Below, in pieces: positions 1-10,954 of a stretch of 64,000 nt of DNA (position 1 is the stretch's first letter; each line of letters opens with the position of its first letter). Origin of the DNA: Panonychus citri (Eukaryota > Arthropoda > Arachnida > Trombidiformes > Tetranychidae); assembly GCF_014898815.1 (NCBI RefSeq), contig NW_026515539.1, positions 1,488,001 through 1,552,000 of the forward strand, read 5' to 3'. The notes beneath the pieces were generated by a model. The model ran no database searches, had not been told where the DNA came from, and saw only the letters and a list, made by a program, of their open reading frames with translations. The translations under genes were made by a program, and so were the position numbers.

Positions 1-178
1 AATTGCTGTTAATCTGATTTAATCAAATTGTGAGACTTTGGTAAACAAAATGTAAAAATTAAAAACGCAAAGGTGACAAAAAAATATGATTGCAATATAA
101 TGACAGTTAATTAATATAAATATGATAGTGGTAATTAAAAAGATATCATGACAATTAAGGGAAAGACAATTAAATTAA

Positions 179-2923
179 TCAAGATGTTGTTGTTGTTTGT
201 TTTTCCCTTGTTAACTTATTAACTTTGATACAATGTTGAGACGATATTGATGATAAGGCAGGTTGTTGATTACCAGGTTGGTGATTAACTAAATTAACTA
301 AATTGCTGCTCGTTGGTAGATCGTTAATTTTACGTTTCAAGTCTTTATATTGTTTCTTTAACTCCTTGTAGGCTTTAATTGGAACCATTTCATCAGTTGA
401 TTGTTTGATTGTGGTTAAATTGTCCTCCAAAGATTTAACCTTTAATTGTAACTTTTCAACTAGATTTTGATATTGTTTACATTTTAATTTAATTTCTTCA
501 CGTTCCTTGTGTTTCTTTCTAATCTCACAATTTAAATCATCAATTTTCATCCTTAATTGATTCCTTTCCTCATCTAAATTGACTCGTAATTTACTAATCA
601 TCTCATCATTTTCTACTTTAATTCTAACAGTTTCTTTTCGTTCCTCTTCCAGGATTATCTTTATCCGATTGTATTCTGATTCTGATCGAGTTAATTGTAC
701 AGTTAAATCCTTGTTAATCGCTGAGACGGTTGTTAATTCACTTCTGACCTTATCCAATTCTTCCAAACAATTAACTTGATTACGACGAAGACGATCAACC
801 TCATCTTGGAAACTTTGAAACGATTCAAGTTTCGCTTTCGAAATCATAACTTCTTTCTCCAAATTCATTCGAGTCTCACAATTAGAATCCAATAGACGTT
901 TACAATTATCTAATTCGTTCTTTAGTCGATTCTTTTCTTCATTTGTTTCAGCAATTGATTTTCCAACGTAAACCTGGATCATGAATGAGAAGAAAAAGAA
1001 AAGAAATTAAATGAGGATAAACAATTACAATTCCAAGTCACACCAACAATCAACAATTACAATAGTTCTGGAGATGGAATGAGAGAGAAAAGAAGAAGAA
1101 GAAAATATAATAATTCTAAATCTCTTCTCTTCTGACTCATTGACACACATCAATTGAAGATGAAGAAAAAAACAGAAAATTCTAATACGCTAATCATCAT
1201 TTTCGAGATCATTAATTACCTTTACTAAACGATTACCACGAAGATAATGATTAGTTGTGGTTTATTGAAGAGGATAAGAGGAAAAGAGCAGGTAAGAAAT
1301 TGAGAGTTGAGAGTCTGAACAAGACGAAAAGTCTTAACAATCTAATTAGTTGATTAGATTAGATTGTTAATCATGATTCTTGTTAATAACGTAACATCAT
1401 CTTCGGTGTATTTACTAAGTGAAAGTAAATTATTCACAAATTTCATCAATTTTGCTCATTGTACTTTTCAGTTTCTCGAAAAACTTTTCGTTGATTGTTG
1501 ATTAGATGATTGTGGTTTAAATTGTTGTTTACCTTTCACGTTCCAAGGCGCTTTTATCATTTGATTCTTGTTGCTTGATTACTTCAATTTGAAGTTGAAA
1601 CTCTTTCTCTTTTGTCTCAATTGTTTTCTCTAAACAATTAATCCGTTCAGCTTTCAATTCTAAATCAATTTTAAATCCTGTGGATAAAGAAAAAGAAAAC
1701 AATTAGTTGATTTATTGGCAAATATATACGATTTAGATTTAGATTTAGATGATCATGAAAACTAATTGGAAAGTAGAGTTAATTGTTAGCTAATTTAGTT
1801 TTTTCTGTTGGAATCAGCGATTTGCAGTCAAAGTGATTTACTGATATAGTTTTTTGTTTTCTTGGCTCAAGGATAACAACAATTAACTTACTTTTAATTT
1901 GATCAACAAGTGAGTTCTTTTCAATTTCTAAATCACTTTTTTCCTTTGCATACAAGCGTCTTAATCGCTCCTTTTCCTGGTCAAAGGTTTTTCCATGCTG
2001 GTCAGTGTTTTCTCATGAGAATCGAAATCACGTTCGTACCTTTTAATTTCCGATTTAAGTTTATCCTTTTCTCGTCGAAGATGTTTAATCAAACCATCTA
2101 GATTTAGATTATCTTCACGAGCAGCGGTCAATTGACTTCGTAACTGGTCAATTTGTCTCTCGTGTTCAATCATTGATTTTTCCTGTTCCGAACCAAGAGT
2201 TTCAATTGTGTCCTGGATCTTAACGTACTGACGAGTCGCCTCTTTAAGGGCTTTCTCCTTGTTCTGTAATTGTGAGCTCAGTGTTTCCACCTCATTGGTA
2301 AGAGTCATAATCCGATGACCTTCCGGGGTTTTGGTCAGTTCCAAAAGTTTAACTCGAAGTTCCTCTTTTTCTTTTCGTATTAAATTGACCTCTGCTTCGT
2401 AGATCAGCTTTGACCTTTCAATGGAATCGGACATTTCCTTTTGGACAAATTCAACCTTTTGCTTGGACAATTTAAGTTCTCCCATCAGTTTATCATATTC
2501 CCTCATTAAATCATCCTTTTCCTTCATTAATCTCTTATAAGGTTCTTGTAATTTATCAGCTAATTGTTGTTTAATTAGAACAGGATCTCGTTGATTTAAT
2601 TCTTTCCTCAATTTGTCAATCAATTCTTCTTGATCATCTAACTGTTTTCTCGCAATTTCCAATTCATCATCTTTCTGTTTCTTCAAAATTTTCGTCTCTT
2701 CGAGGATTGATTTAATCTCCGATTGTAAAGTTAAATAATCTTTACGCAATTTAATTTGTTCATCTCTTAATTGTAGATAATTATCCTTTCGTTGTTCACT
2801 TCGATTCCTCTCTTCGGATAACAATTTTCTCAACTCTTTCTCCCTGTTGGTCAAAGGTATTGACCCATTCACAGAGTCCGAACCCAAACCAGTAACATTG
2901 TTCGTGACCGTTGTTGTAGCCAT
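179..2923 (-). CDS. CEP83: CEP83-like centriolar distal-appendage coiled-coil protein (two apparent frame breaks)
   Basis: Three exons read on the minus strand: 2923-1892, 1677-1533 and 973-179. The product is almost entirely coiled coil, with heptads rich in K, E, L and R. The N-terminal segment (ELRKLLSEERNRSEQRKDNY) matches the start of animal CEP83/CCDC41 after its short leader. The C-terminal segment (VPIKAYKELKKQYKDLKRK) matches the conserved CEP83 C-terminus. In other animals CEP83 sits on distal appendages of the mother centriole and docks it to the membrane for ciliogenesis. Start: ATG at 2921-2923, the first Met after an unlikely in-frame extension. Oddities: the exon-1 frame hits a stop at 1961-1963, while coding-like coiled coil continues in the -1 frame from about 2010 to 1892. 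Exon 2 ends in phase 2 but exon 3 needs phase 0. Each break needs one extra base, so sequence error, pseudogenisation or an unseen microexon are all possible. Family call fairly sure, exon model less so. Confidence 0.75.
983..1532. other. Intron 2 of the CEP83-like gene
   Basis: This is AT-rich noncoding sequence between the proposed donor at 1532/1531 and the acceptor at 975/974 (minus strand). It holds a 13-nt inverted repeat at 1334-1346 / 1358-1370. I looked for an extra exon that would repair the exon 2/exon 3 phase mismatch. The only splice-like candidate, ending near 1217 (AAAG/GTAATT), has stops in the required frame. Confidence 0.5.
1334..1370. repeat. 13-nt inverted repeat in CEP83 intron
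   Basis: TTAACAATCTAAT (1334-1346) is the exact reverse complement of ATTAGATTGTTAA (1358-1370), with an 11-nt loop. Confidence 0.85.
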
Positions 2924-4543
2924 TGTTGTAGACAAATTCACCACGAGAACAAAACAAATTAAATTGTCACCAATTAATGAGCACAATTGATATTAATTAA
3001 CTCCAATTGTTTGCTCATTAATATTAAAGTTGCTCAGGGAAACACTAATGTCAAGATAACTGTTGATTTCTGTTGATTATATCGATGATTCAAGACACAA
3101 TTTACTAATTTTTTCACAACCAATCATTTCAAACACTTAATTAAATTGTTAATTTTGATTGTAAGCATGAAAAATATTAAATTCTAATTGTAGTTGATCC
3201 TTAATTGTTTCGATTTTGTTTATTTCTAAAGCTCCATGTTTGGTTTCTATGTGGTAACCAAGAGGTTTTGTTTTGTTATTATTTTCTGAATAGACACAAT
3301 TAAGGGATTGTTGTAATATTACAATTAAATTAATTTTATCAATCAAAATCTAATCTTGTTAATTTTCATATTTAGGTGATTAACTGATTGTTGCTGATTA
3401 GAAATTGACCAAATTGGTTAATCCATTGATATCAAAGGTAAAATCTTATTAGATTGTTGAACTTAATTAATTATTATTATCTGATTAGAAAAAAAAATTA
3501 ATTATCTAATCAACTAAAAGGTAAACATTAAATGGAATCAACAATCAATTAGAAATTGGAAACAATTAACAGTTAAGATTAATTTGCAATAATGTTTGTA
3601 TTGATAATATTAACCATCAACCACAATTAATGTTCAATTGTATGATTAGTTTGTAATTACAACAATTAAGAAAATGAAACAATTTATCTTGTATAATAAA
3701 CACAAAAATTATCATCTCTTTTTGTACAATTAATAATTAACTTAATTAGAATTGATTATCTTGTCTCTTGAAAATCAAAATGTGACAATTAAAGTTTTTA
3801 CATCAATTGTAATTGTCAATCAATCATTTAAACCATCATAGGAAATGAATATTTAACTTTTGACAATTTGTCTTAATTGTTGATTTAATTGTTTACATGT
3901 TTCACCTAGAAAATTGTAAATACAATTTGATTGTTTTGAAAAAAAACAACTAATTGTTTGAGTTTTTTCATGTTCAACAAACTTGCAAACTCTAGTTAGT
4001 TTGTTGATAATCAATAATCATTACGTTGGGTTTACCATGTTTGGAGTGATTAAGGACAATTAACCATGATGAACACCCATTCAAATGTTTACAATTAACT
4101 TATTATTTACTTGATTACATTCCCTTGATAATGAATAGTAACTGGAAAGCAAATCAAGCGGAGGAAATTAAGAAAGTAAGAGAAATTAGAAAGAGAATTG
4201 GATTTAAATTGTGAACAATTTAGTTAATTTAATAAGTTGATCGACTACTTCGCCCACTAATTGATTTTAACATTTTCTCTTACGTATATATTTATCATTT
4301 TCATTCATTGCTAAGGTTTTTTTTTTCGTAAAATTTAACTCACTTGATTGTTACTCACTTTACTAATCACAATTAAGAAATTGAAATTGAAATTAACATT
4401 TACTTCATTCTGAGATCTTCATCATAATTGTGTCGCTCTGTGTTTACGATAATTTTGTTTTCCTCAATTCAATTCCAAACTATTAAAGTGTCAACAATCA
4501 GTAATCGCTGTAAAGTTAATTGTTGATTATAATCATCATCATC
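2924..4543. other. Divergent intergenic region between CEP83 and the Ser/Arg-rich gene
   Basis: This 1.6 kb AT-rich region separates two divergently transcribed genes. Apart from the X-box at 3029-3043 I see only AACAATTA-type words and A/T runs. An in-frame run at 3149-3346 (minus) has no homology I recognise and no coding character. The 5' UTR of the plus-strand gene probably lies in about 4380-4543. Confidence 0.5.
3029..3043 (+). promoter_or_regulatory. X-box (RFX/DAF-19 type) upstream of CEP83
   Basis: GTTGCT-CAG-GGAAAC fits the RFX X-box consensus RYYNYY-N(1-3)-RRNRAC at every constrained position. It starts 106 nt upstream of the CEP83 ATG. X-boxes close to the start codon are a known hallmark of ciliary genes regulated by RFX factors, which fits the gene call. 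A single short motif can occur by chance, so function is inferred. Confidence 0.5.
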
Positions 4544-7500
4544 ATGGAGAAATCAAAATCGTACCAATCAAGTGCCAATTATCAACAACGTAACAAAACT
4601 GTGGTCAAATCAACGGCCGCTAATCCATACGGTACCAAAAGCTACTTGACCAATAACAACAACAATGATGTTAATTATAAATCAAATAAATTTCAGGTAA
4701 GTTGATTTAATTGTGATTCCAATTGCTGAATTTAAATCACTTGGATAGCTGATCTAATCCAATTCCAATTGATTCTAGGTTGATACTCGTAAAGATGAGA
4801 TTGTCCCTATTTCCAGAGATGGTAAGTAATTAATGAGAAACAAAGTGTTTAACAATTGAACAATTAACAAATCGATTAATGAAAATAAACACCAAACAAT
4901 TAAACTGATTAAAATTAAATCTAATAGGAAAATAAGATTAACCGAGAAAAGATTTACCATTGAAATTATAAGCCAATTAATTTGAATTTTTCATTAATCA
5001 GTTAATTGTTTGTGTTCATTATTATCTATTTGATTTATTGTTAACAATTAAATACCAATAGTTAAGGGGAAATATATTTAAACTTATTAATTTATTGATA
5101 ATTCATGGGAATTTAATTTTAATCATTTACATTGACATTCATCTTAAATTGTTATCACAATTACAATTTGCGTCTTTCCAATAGTTAACAACAATTAACT
5201 TAATCTTCCTACATAAAATGTTAAATTAGTTCAAGGTTAAATTGTATAATGCAAAAAAAGTAATTAATTGATAATCAGTCAATGTTATTTAGGAATCAAG
5301 ACAATCAAAGGCCAATCAACCAACGCAACTTTTTTTTCATGTTGATTGTAGTTATTGAAATAAGTGATTAGTGGTTGATCATTTGAATAGTGGCCTCGAA
5401 GTAATTAAATGGTATAAAGTAGTATGAAGATAATCATATAAATCTAATCAATTGATTTGACAATTATCCAAGTAGATTAAGAGGAATTAGTTATCGGAAA
5501 GAGGAAAAGATTAGTATGAATATGAATTGATTTCTTCCTCGACTGTAAGGGTTACATGTAAACATTTGATTCCATTTGATGATTTAAATTTGCTTTTCGT
5601 TTTCTTGTTGATTAAATTAGAGGAATGGACTAAATCTAAGAAAGTAGTTAATCATAAGACTCGGCAAATTGAGACACGAATACAGAGACAAATTGTTATG
5701 GAGGATGGTAAAGTGATCGCTGACAGCGGCCCTCAGGTCACTCAACGAACCAAGGAAGATATTAAAACGGAAGAGCTTGAAGGCTCATCGGGACGTGGAG
5801 GAAAAGGTGAAGGTGGTGATTTGCCTGTCGAGGATTACAAAGGTTTACCAGGTGAGGCTGTTGTTTCGGAGAAGGTGGAAACACGTAACACAACACGTGA
5901 AGCTCGTCAAGAGCAGTTACAGTATCACGATGAATCGATAAAAGAGCTGACAGGCTATGATATTCATAGGAAAGCGTTGGTTTCTCCTAATGAGTTGATT
6001 CAACTTGATGAGAGCGAAATTGACTCAAGTCGACCGAAAGGTAAACTTGTCCATTATGCTGCTAAATCGAAAAAGTTTGCCGATCGAGAAGAGATGAAAG
6101 AAGTTTCCAAACGTCAGAGAGATGGGACAATAACCACCGAGAAAACGGTTACCCAGCATCATGAAGAAGTCGATGATGATGAACTTCCGGAGGGCAAAGC
6201 TGATTCGAATGCAATACCAGAGGCTTCCAAAGAATCAACAAAAGAAATTCAATATCATCGTGATTGGAATGACTCAAGAAGATCGGAAAGTCGATCGAAA
6301 AATGTTTCAGAAGAAAATGAGAGAAGAGAAAACAGGTAAGGATAAATATGATTTTCTATTGAGAAAATAATTAGATTGACACGTGATAATTTCTTTTTAA
6401 TTTAGATACTCAAGTGTTGATAGAAAATCAGAGAATTTCGACAAGTCAAGGTCAACATCGGTTGACCGTCGGTCGACAACATCCTCACAATATAATAGAG
6501 AGAAATCAATCCCAGTGGAAAAAGAGTATTCGCCTCGTGTTGTCTCACCTGATTCTCGACAATCACCTAATTATAATCAACATAAATCGCGATTCGAAAG
6601 ACATGATGATGGCTATTCTGTCGATAATAAGTATCAACAATCATCGATTTCCCGAAGAGACGAATCAAGATTTTCCAATAGAAGTGTTTCCTCTTCGATC
6701 AAAGAGAAACCATTCAAAGAAGACGCTTCTGTCCAAGCTTCGTTCTCAGAGGTAAGAATTTACGATTAATAGTTCGAAATGACGAAAAAGAAAATCGATC
6801 GGAGAAAATTAGCAAAATTCAATAATTTAATTCCACAATTAAACAGAACAATTAACAAGAAGTTCAAGTAGAACAACTTAAATCAAGAGGAGAAATACAA
6901 TGGATCCAATTGAGAAAGAGAGATAATGTTTTCCCTCCATTATATTAATTATGTTTCTCTTTGTTTATGATTCTATTAATTGTGATTAATTGATTGTTCA
7001 AAAGGATTCGAGTGATGATGAAGCTTATGGAAGAACAAGGAATAAGAAATCAACTGAATCTGAGGCTCGTTCTCATCGAATCAAAGTTGAATCAAGTGGT
7101 TATTCTGGTTCTCGATTAATGGAAAGCGAAAAGCCCAAAGGTTCATTTTATTATTTCGGACAAGATGCCGATCCAAAGGAGTCGCCTCGAAAACGGGAAT
7201 TAAGTTCTGACCGATATTCGACTCATGGTAGTCGATTACATCGGGAAGAATCAAGTCGAGCATCAGAGGAAAGGCAACAAATGAAATCATCGATGAGCCG
7301 ATCATCATCTGCAATGGACAAAAAGGAAACTCGAACCAATCGTGATTCGGAATCAGTAAATTGGTTCAATACTTTAGACGCTCGAACTTTAATGGATGAA
7401 CTTGAACGCGAATGTCAAGCTGAACTTTCGATTAATGATCCAGCCCCTGAACCGAGTTCTCCAAGTGATCACCGATCAAGGTCTCGAATGGAAGATACAT

Positions 7501-8072
7501 CAGATGGTCGATCGCGTTACTCAACTTCCGGTGAAATTAAGGGCAACGTTAAACACGAATTTAAATCTACTTCTAATGGTCAAGTGATCAACGACACTTC
7601 GAGAAATGAAGCGTTTCAAAGGTCATTTAATAATCCAGAGGAAAGAGAAGACGCAACTCGATCTTTCAATAAACTGATGGACACAACTTTCGGTAAATCG
7701 TCTCGAGAATCAATGTCACCCTTATTGTACGATGGTTCTATTCGTCATATTCCAATCGAACGACAGGACAGTTCAAAATCTCGAATGGAAAATAGTTCAA
7801 GATCATCTTCGACTGTTCGTGACAATGGTTACAATTCACCTTCGTTTAACCATCGATCATATAACAATTCGAGGACCAATAGTCCAAGTAGATTATCTGA
7901 TCGATTCCGTTATTCTGATGCAAGGTCACCCTCACGCTCGCCCGAAAGACAAGCGACTTTCACCAAGTCAAGAGCTTCGCCGACGATCAACAACAATTCA
8001 GATTATTCTCCGTATAAAAGTGACCTCATGCGAAAATCACCTTTCTTTGGTAGAGAGAACAAAAATTATTAG
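4544..8072 (+). CDS. Unrecognised Ser/Arg-rich, largely disordered protein, 774 aa, five exons
   Basis: Exons 4544-4696, 4779-4821, 5621-6335, 6406-6751 and 7005-8072 all have GT..AG boundaries, join in phase and total 775 codons including the stop. Exon 3 begins with the most ordered-looking block: Lys/Arg-rich, then VMEDGKVIADSGPQVTQR followed by acidic stretches (residues about 67-120). I have a vague impression of a conserved arthropod cytoskeletal motif here but cannot name it. The remainder is basic/Ser-rich with many RSxS, SPxR and DRxS patterns, which suggests phosphorylation-rich disorder. There is no signal peptide or membrane segment. The start ATG is preceded by an ATC/TCA repeat. 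AATAAA occurs at 8233-8238. The gene structure is well supported and the function is unknown. Confidence 0.75.
4822..5620. other. Intron 2 of the Ser/Arg-rich gene
   Basis: This 799 nt intron is the longest of the gene. It has donor GTAAGT at 4822 and acceptor TTAG ending at 5620. AT-rich, with no other feature seen. Confidence 0.6.
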
Positions 8073-9007
8073 ATTTTCGAAAATCAGAGAAAAAGAATAA
8101 TTTTAACAAAATGTTTCCATCAATTTCCTTTTCGATTAACAATTAATATCCACATGAAGAATTACGAGTAAAAATGTTTCCTTTCTCAACTGATCTTTTC
8201 CTTAATTAGAATCATTGTAATCAACTAATCTAAATAAAAAAGAAAAGCTTGTTGATTTAATCAACCAAATAAACATGAGTTACAAAAATTGTTTACGCGA
8301 ATTACAAATTGATATTGTTATAAATAGAATTGAAAACACAATTAAGATTTTGTGAGATTTTTATGTTTTTATCTTCATGCTATTGAGTTCATCTTCTTTT
8401 AGTTTTTTAATTTATTTGATGTTATTACTGTTATTATTATCGTTATTGTTATTGATACATATATAAATCGACTGACAATTGTATTGTTTTGTAATTGATT
8501 TGTTGATTTGTTTTTTTAGTAGAAAAAAAACTGGACGAAATTGTAGCAAAAAGATTGTGTGATTTGTCTCAAAGAGAAAGAAGAAAAGAGAGAAGGAAGA
8601 TGGTTTGTTTTTCTTGATGATGATGAAATGATGAATTGGTGGTGGAGGTTGTGGTGATGGTAGTGTTGGTGTTCATGTGAATTAGAAGACGCAGAGAAAA
8701 AGAGACGAGAGAGTTGGTGGTGTGGATAGCAAGAGAGAAAGAGAGTTTGGTTTGTAAAATTGATTCTAAAGTTGATTCTGATTTTCAAATTGGTAATAAA
8801 TTTAAAAGATCGATGACAATGATGAAGATGTAAAGTTGATGAAGATGAAGATGAGGTTTGATGTAAAATGTTGGGATGATGATAATTTAAAGGTGAGAAT
8901 GATGAGATGTAGAAATTAAAGATGAATGATACTTTAAATTGTTGCAAATGAGTAAAAATTGTAAAAAATGATGATTTTTTTATCAATTATTAAAAGTTGC
9001 ATCAGCA
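8073..9007. other. 3' intergenic region between two convergent genes
   Basis: This holds the 3' UTRs of the plus-strand Ser/Arg-rich gene and the minus-strand innexin. AATAAA is at 8233-8238 on the plus strand. Its complement TTTATT, at 8411-8416, is usable by the innexin transcript. The block 8600-8920 is TGA/GAAGA-repetitive and gives a long but meaningless open frame on the minus strand. Confidence 0.55.
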
Positions 9008-10900
9008 TTAAGGCCAAGGGTCATTTAGAGGGTCTTCTGTGCCACTTCCAAGGCCAACCCAGTCATCTGAGTCACCTGAATGTCCTGATGGTGGATCACG
9101 TTTTACCACAAACCCCGGACCTGGAGCACTTGGGGCATTGAAACCGATTGAATCAAGGCCACCGCCTTTCTTGTCAAATTTTTTTGTCTTTTTGTCAGGT
9201 TTTCCTGAACTTTTAGGAGCTGAGGGAGTTACACCAGATAAACCATTCTGGATCGCTTTCCCTAGTTTATTACTTTTAAATAATGGTTTGCCGGTTGGGT
9301 CGAAATGAGCCTTCATTACTTCATCAATGAGATCACGGAAATGTGAGGGTTTCATATTATTTGCGATGAATTGAAGAATGAACCAATTACCCGATCGGCT
9401 TGACAGTTTTTTAAGATATTTCTTTTCTGTACTTGGAGCCATGGCTTGTAATCTTCGATACCTAGCTGCTGGTAGTACCATAAGAACAATTCGATAGATC
9501 AAATAGAAACCGGTTACAATGAAGAGAAACAGAAACCAGAACCAGAGGACAACATAAATCTTCTCGTTGACAATATTCAACGGTAGGAAACACAAAGTGT
9601 CAATTGTTTCTATTGTACCGGAGAATCCAAATTTTTGAAAACTACACTTGGTCAGACGAGGAAACACTCGAATGAGTGGATCATATCGATAGTCTATAGA
9701 AGCATGAGCAAATGATAGCCATTCCAGGCCAAGATATAGAAAGGCCCCACCAAGGAACATGTTGGTGAACCATACTTGACAAACAAGATGGATCATATAA
9801 AACACTTCACACATGAAGAAATGATAAAAGTAGTCATTGCTGATCAATAATGCATCAGCCACATCCTGAACTAGTCTTTGGCGATCATATTCATTTCTTT
9901 CAAGTATATGTTGCTGTTTAAGCTCGCTGATTAATGTACGTATCCTCTTGGCTTCCTTTGCTTTCCAAATGTACCGTGGGACATAAAATAAGATGGCCTG
10001 AATATAGGTAAGAAAGGGGGGAGAACAGAAGAGAAGGAGAAAGAGAGAAGAAAAGAAAAAGACAAAAAATTAGATATTTTCATAAAGAAAAAAAGATTAG
10101 AAGAGAAAAAAATAATGTAAAGCTTGAGAAAGCTCCCACAATGATACTTAATATATATTTTGAAAAACTTCAAGAGAAAAGTTGCTGAAATAAGCTCAGA
10201 AAAAAAAGAAACGATAGATAAAGATAGGAAGAGAGAAAGAGAGAAAAAAACGAGATATATGAAATGATAAGAAAAAGGTTCTTTCAGAACATGAAGCTAA
10301 CCCACTCACAAGGTTCTCAAACTATGAGAGCACGAAAAAAAAGGTAGATAGAAACATGATTCACTTTAATAGGTTGAAATTGAAGAAACAGACACACACA
10401 CATCCAATATAATGTAAAGAAAGAAAGGAAAAAGAATGAAAGAGAATATAACAAAAAAGAGTAGAAAAAGATGTAAACATAACTAAACACACTTGTTAAT
10501 TAATTAAAATACGTACTTGAATAATTAGCACAAAGTAGACCCATTGATAGTATTTATGGTAAACCTTTTTATCATTTGGACCTTGGGTCTTAATACCTGG
10601 ATAGGCGTGATGAACACCAGCATATTCCGTTTTGGGTCCAGGAACGGAGAAAGTAGCTTCAAGCCAACAATAATGTTGAATAGTAGCAATTTGTATATCA
10701 CTTCTTCCACCGTTCATACATTCAATTGGTTCACCGAAATATTGTCTCATAGAGACGAACATAGTACCAACTAAAAGTATGAGAACTGTCAAAGTTGAAT
10801 GTAATTTAAAAACAATATTATCAACACGAATTTGGTTCGCATTGAATTCAAAAAGTGAAGAAAAGGCTGTTAAAGCCTTTAATTGACGAACGTACTCCAT
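9008..10900 (-). CDS. Innexin (gap-junction channel protein)
   Basis: There are two exons, 10900-10517 and 9997-9008, joined in phase 0 by a 519 nt intron, giving 457 aa. Innexins form invertebrate gap junctions and pannexin-like hemichannels in the plasma membrane. The signature YYQW is at residues 117-120, followed directly by TM2 with the conserved proline (VPRYIWK). TM1 is at about residues 36-52, followed by RQYFGEPIEC. Two Cys (C61, C78) lie in the first extracellular loop and two more in the second (KCSFQ...TLCFLP). Four membrane segments are visible. The C-terminal cytoplasmic tail is long, with a Lys-rich block and a Gly/Pro/Asp-rich end. Start: ATG 10898-10900 gives a family-typical N-terminus, but an in-frame upstream ATG at 10943-10945 would add 15 residues. 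The subfamily (Inx1/2/3) cannot be assigned by eye. Confidence 0.93.
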
Positions 10901-10954
10901 TGCTGAGCCGGGCGTGCGGCCGGTGGTGGGCCAATTAACGGGCATATCGATCAC

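Noticed and set aside
1200..1245. Possible extra CEP83 exon
   Set aside because: Good donor-like AAAG/GTAATT, but the required frame contains stops and no coiled-coil character.
8516..8986. Long open frame on the minus strand (156 codons)
   Set aside because: Built from Ser/His/Phe runs produced by TGA and GAAGA repeats in the convergent 3' UTR region; no domain, no sensible start.
9039..9308. Plus-strand open frame opposite the innexin tail
   Set aside because: Antisense shadow of a well-supported coding exon.
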